A stretch of 64,000 nucleotides of DNA from Ureibacillus xyleni. Lineage in GTDB: Bacteria > Bacillota > Bacilli > Bacillales_A > Planococcaceae. Every line of letters begins with the position of its first letter. Position 1 is the first letter of the stretch. The stretch spans positions 301,011-365,010 of the forward strand of contig NZ_OBMQ01000001.1 in NCBI RefSeq assembly GCF_900217795.1, in the 5' to 3' direction. The position numbers and the translations under genes are program-made. The notes under the pieces are model-generated. The model was not told the DNA's origin, searched no databases, and was given only the letters and a program-made list of their open reading frames with translations. Shown here in pieces: positions 62,352 to 64,000 of this stretch.

Positions 62352-63794
62352 ATGCGAAAGAGTCGAATTTTTTTATGTCTTGCTGCACTTTTTGTAATCA
62401 TAATTAGTATCGTTGTTTGGCAAAAATGGGCTGCATCTTCTAAAGAGGATACAAAAGTAAGCGAAGTCCCTGTTATTGACCAAGCCTACTCGTTAATTAC
62501 AGAGAAATCAGTTTACGGAACAAGCGAAGATCAGATTATAGAAGGCGCATTGCGAGGGATGACGAACGCAATTAAAGACCCTTATAGCACGTACTACACA
62601 GAAAAAGAGGCAGCTTTGCATAAGCAATCGTTAGCTGGACAACGGGTTGGAATTGGAATTGAAATTACAGAGAAAAACGGTAAATTTATCGTCGTTTCCC
62701 CAGTGAAATCGTCGCCTGCAGAAAAAGCTGGAATTCGTCCTTTTGATGAAATTGTTCAAGTAGATGATGAACGCATAGAAGGAAAAACAATGGGTGAATT
62801 AATGCAGTTGATTTCAGGGCAGGCGGGAGAAAAAGTGACACTCGTTTTATATCGTCCAAGCACTGAACGTCATATAAAAGTAACGGTAGAACGCAAAGAA
62901 ATCAACAACAAAACTGTAAGCTCTAAAGTTTTAAAAGTTGAAGATACTGAGATTGGTTACGTATCGGTTTCTATGTTTGGAGAAAAAACAGCAGAGGAAT
63001 GGGTTAAAGCAACGAAAAAATTAATCAGTGAAGATGTTGAAGGATTAATTGTGGACTTGCGCGACAATCCAGGTGGTTATTTACATAGCGTCGCTGCTGT
63101 TGTAAGTAGTATCGAAAAAGAGAATCTAGTATTTGCTTATATGCAAAATGGAGCCGGGGCAATGGAACCTTTAAAAACAGGAGACATTGAGGAAGAAAAA
63201 TTTTATTTAGAGAAAATGAGAAAATTGCCGATCATCCTTCTTCAAAATGAAGGGAGTGCATCAGCGAGTGAAGTAATGGCAGGAGCTGTTCAAAGCTGGG
63301 AACGCGCCCTTGTAGTAGGAAGCAAAAGTTTCGGTAAAGGAACTGTTCAAGAAACATGGGACTTAAAAAATGGTGGAGAATTAAAATTATCAACAAATAA
63401 ATGGTTAACACCGAATCGTGAATGGATACATGGAAAAGGAATCAAAGCGGATATCGAAGTGGAACAGCATCCATTATTCTCTATGGAAGTAATTCCGTTA
63501 CGTGGGGAGTATTCAGAAGGTGATTTTAATGAAGAGATCGCCTACGTGCAAAAAGTATTAAATGGACTAGGGTTTAATGTTGGACGAACTGATGGGTTTT
63601 ATGATGAAGAAACGGCAGAGGCTGTAGCACTATACCGTGAAAAGAATGATTTACGAAAAGGGCGCTATATGGATGATATTTTCTTTACAAGCATCCGTGA
63701 ACAAGTGACAAAATATAAAGAAGATATGGACAACGATGTTCAGTTAAACATGGGCTTAAGTGTGATGCTTCACCGTTTAGAAGGGGATATTTAA
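62352..63794 (+). CDS. ctpB: S41 carboxy-terminal processing protease (CtpB-like)
   Basis: 480 residues: membrane anchor (IFLCLAALFVIIISIVVWQK), PDZ domain (approx. 95-175: GQRVGIGIEITEKNGKFIVV, SSPAEKAGIRPFDEIVQVDD), protease core with the catalytic Ser in LQNEGSASASEVMAG (near 303) and Lys in SKSFGKGTVQE (near 328), and a C-terminal peptidoglycan-binding domain (VLNGLGFNVGRTDGFYDEET). CtpB acts in sporulation signalling in Bacillus subtilis and lies near ftsEX there too. ATG at 62352 behind GAGAGGAGG. Confidence 0.93.
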   Translation: MRKSRIFLCLAALFVIIISIVVWQKWAASSKEDTKVSEVPVIDQAYSLITEKSVYGTSEDQIIEGALRGMTNAIKDPYSTYYTEKEAALHKQSLAGQRVGIGIEITEKNGKFIVVSPVKSSPAEKAGIRPFDEIVQVDDERIEGKTMGELMQLISGQAGEKVTLVLYRPSTERHIKVTVERKEINNKTVSSKVLKVEDTEIGYVSVSMFGEKTAEEWVKATKKLISEDVEGLIVDLRDNPGGYLHSVAAVVSSIEKENLVFAYMQNGAGAMEPLKTGDIEEEKFYLEKMRKLPIILLQNEGSASASEVMAGAVQSWERALVVGSKSFGKGTVQETWDLKNGGELKLSTNKWLTPNREWIHGKGIKADIEVEQHPLFSMEVIPLRGEYSEGDFNEEIAYVQKVLNGLGFNVGRTDGFYDEETAEAVALYREKNDLRKGRYMDDIFFTSIREQVTKYKEDMDNDVQLNMGLSVMLHRLEGDI

Positions 63795-63804
63795 CTATTT
63801 ACAA

Positions 63805-63831
63805 GTAGCTAGAATGTTCTAGCTGCTTTTT
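63805..63831 (+). terminator. Terminator after ctpB
   Basis: AGCTAGAA (63807-63814), loop TG, TTCTAGCT (63817-63824), then GCTTTTT. Confidence 0.8.
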
Positions 63832-63930
63832 CTTATTGATGAAATCTACGAAAAATTGTGTTAATAACTACGAAAATAGCAATTCCTTTGATACAATGTC
63901 AATAGTTAGTAGTAAACGGGCGGTGAAAAT

Positions 63931-64000
63931 GTGATTACAGATATATTAATAGAAATTGCATTGGCGATAGGACGAATGTTTCTGAATCCTATCCTGTATG
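63931..64000 (+). CDS. Start of a membrane protein, probably MinJ (truncated by window)
   Basis: GTG at 63931 behind GGGCGGTGA opens MITDILIEIALAIGRMFLNP and runs to the end of the window. The hydrophobic start with a FLNPILY segment and the position after ctpB fit the topology protein MinJ of Bacillus subtilis (ctpB-minJ order). Only 23 codons are visible, so the name rests mainly on synteny. Confidence 0.5.
   Translation, partial: MITDILIEIALAIGRMFLNPILY

Overview
The window looks like a low-GC, flagellated, spore-forming-type member of the Bacillales, most likely a Lysinibacillus/Solibacillus-type Planococcaceae/Caryophanaceae. The evidence is the core order flaG-fliD-fliS-hpf-secA-prfB and uvrB-uvrA-yvlB-ftsE-ftsX-ctpB-(minJ), the frequent TTG/GTG starts with strong Shine-Dalgarno sites, a ComK homologue and a Gram-positive LexA-type box. 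The assignment is by gene order and family recognition only; no search was run.

Region 1 (1-9.4 kb) is a visibly AT-rich accessory block for surface glycans: a GT8 glycosyltransferase cut by the window edge, a complete ISL3-type insertion with an 8-bp target duplication, a GT2 glycosyltransferase, and two large HAD-domain proteins. The second HAD protein has lost several catalytic motifs. All four proteins end in the same kind of small Rossmann-like module. A decayed IS110-type transposase closes the block.

Region 2 (9.5-28.4 kb) is a glycan operon. It holds glf, a GT2-TPR protein, a FabG-like reductase, a PseH-like acetyltransferase, an acyl carrier protein, an IS21-type element (inserted with a 5-bp duplication), an AMP-forming acyl ligase, LuxE-like and LuxC-like acyl reductase subunits, then pseF, pseG (apparently with a CTG start), pseI, a CgeB-like glycosyltransferase flanked by 21-bp direct repeats, a DUF4910 peptidase-like protein, a formyltransferase, pseC and a glucose-6-phosphate isomerase paralogue. 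This is a pseudaminic-acid-type pathway fused to an ACP/LuxC/LuxE acyl-activation and reduction module. pseB is not in the window. A SigD-like flagellar promoter lies just upstream of the ACP gene.

Region 3 (28.4-37.5 kb) is flagellar: an unusual flagellin carrying a complete von Willebrand A domain (minus strand), a divergent Maf-type flagellin glycosyltransferase, flaG with a SigD-like promoter, an enlarged FliD, a FliT-like protein, FliS, two tandem PilZ proteins, and hpf with a SigH-like promoter. The best integrated reading is that region 2 makes an acyl-modified nonulosonic acid that Maf places on flagellin; this is inference.

Region 4 (37.6-45.8 kb) sits between hpf and secA, which are adjacent in Bacillus subtilis. 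It contains a minus-strand galU-pgi-pgcA operon for UDP-glucose, a DUF418 membrane protein, an EamA transporter, a self-regulating-looking XRE repressor with a small membrane protein, a pyridoxal kinase-like gene and a PhnB-like VOC protein.

Region 5 (45.8-64 kb) is core chromosome: secA, a 41-bp tandem-repeat array, prfB with its programmed +1 frameshift, a small hypothetical gene, comK, an IDEAL-domain gene, uvrB/uvrA, yvlB, ftsE/ftsX with an M23 murein hydrolase next to them, a TlpA/ResA-like thioredoxin, ctpB and the start of a probable minJ.
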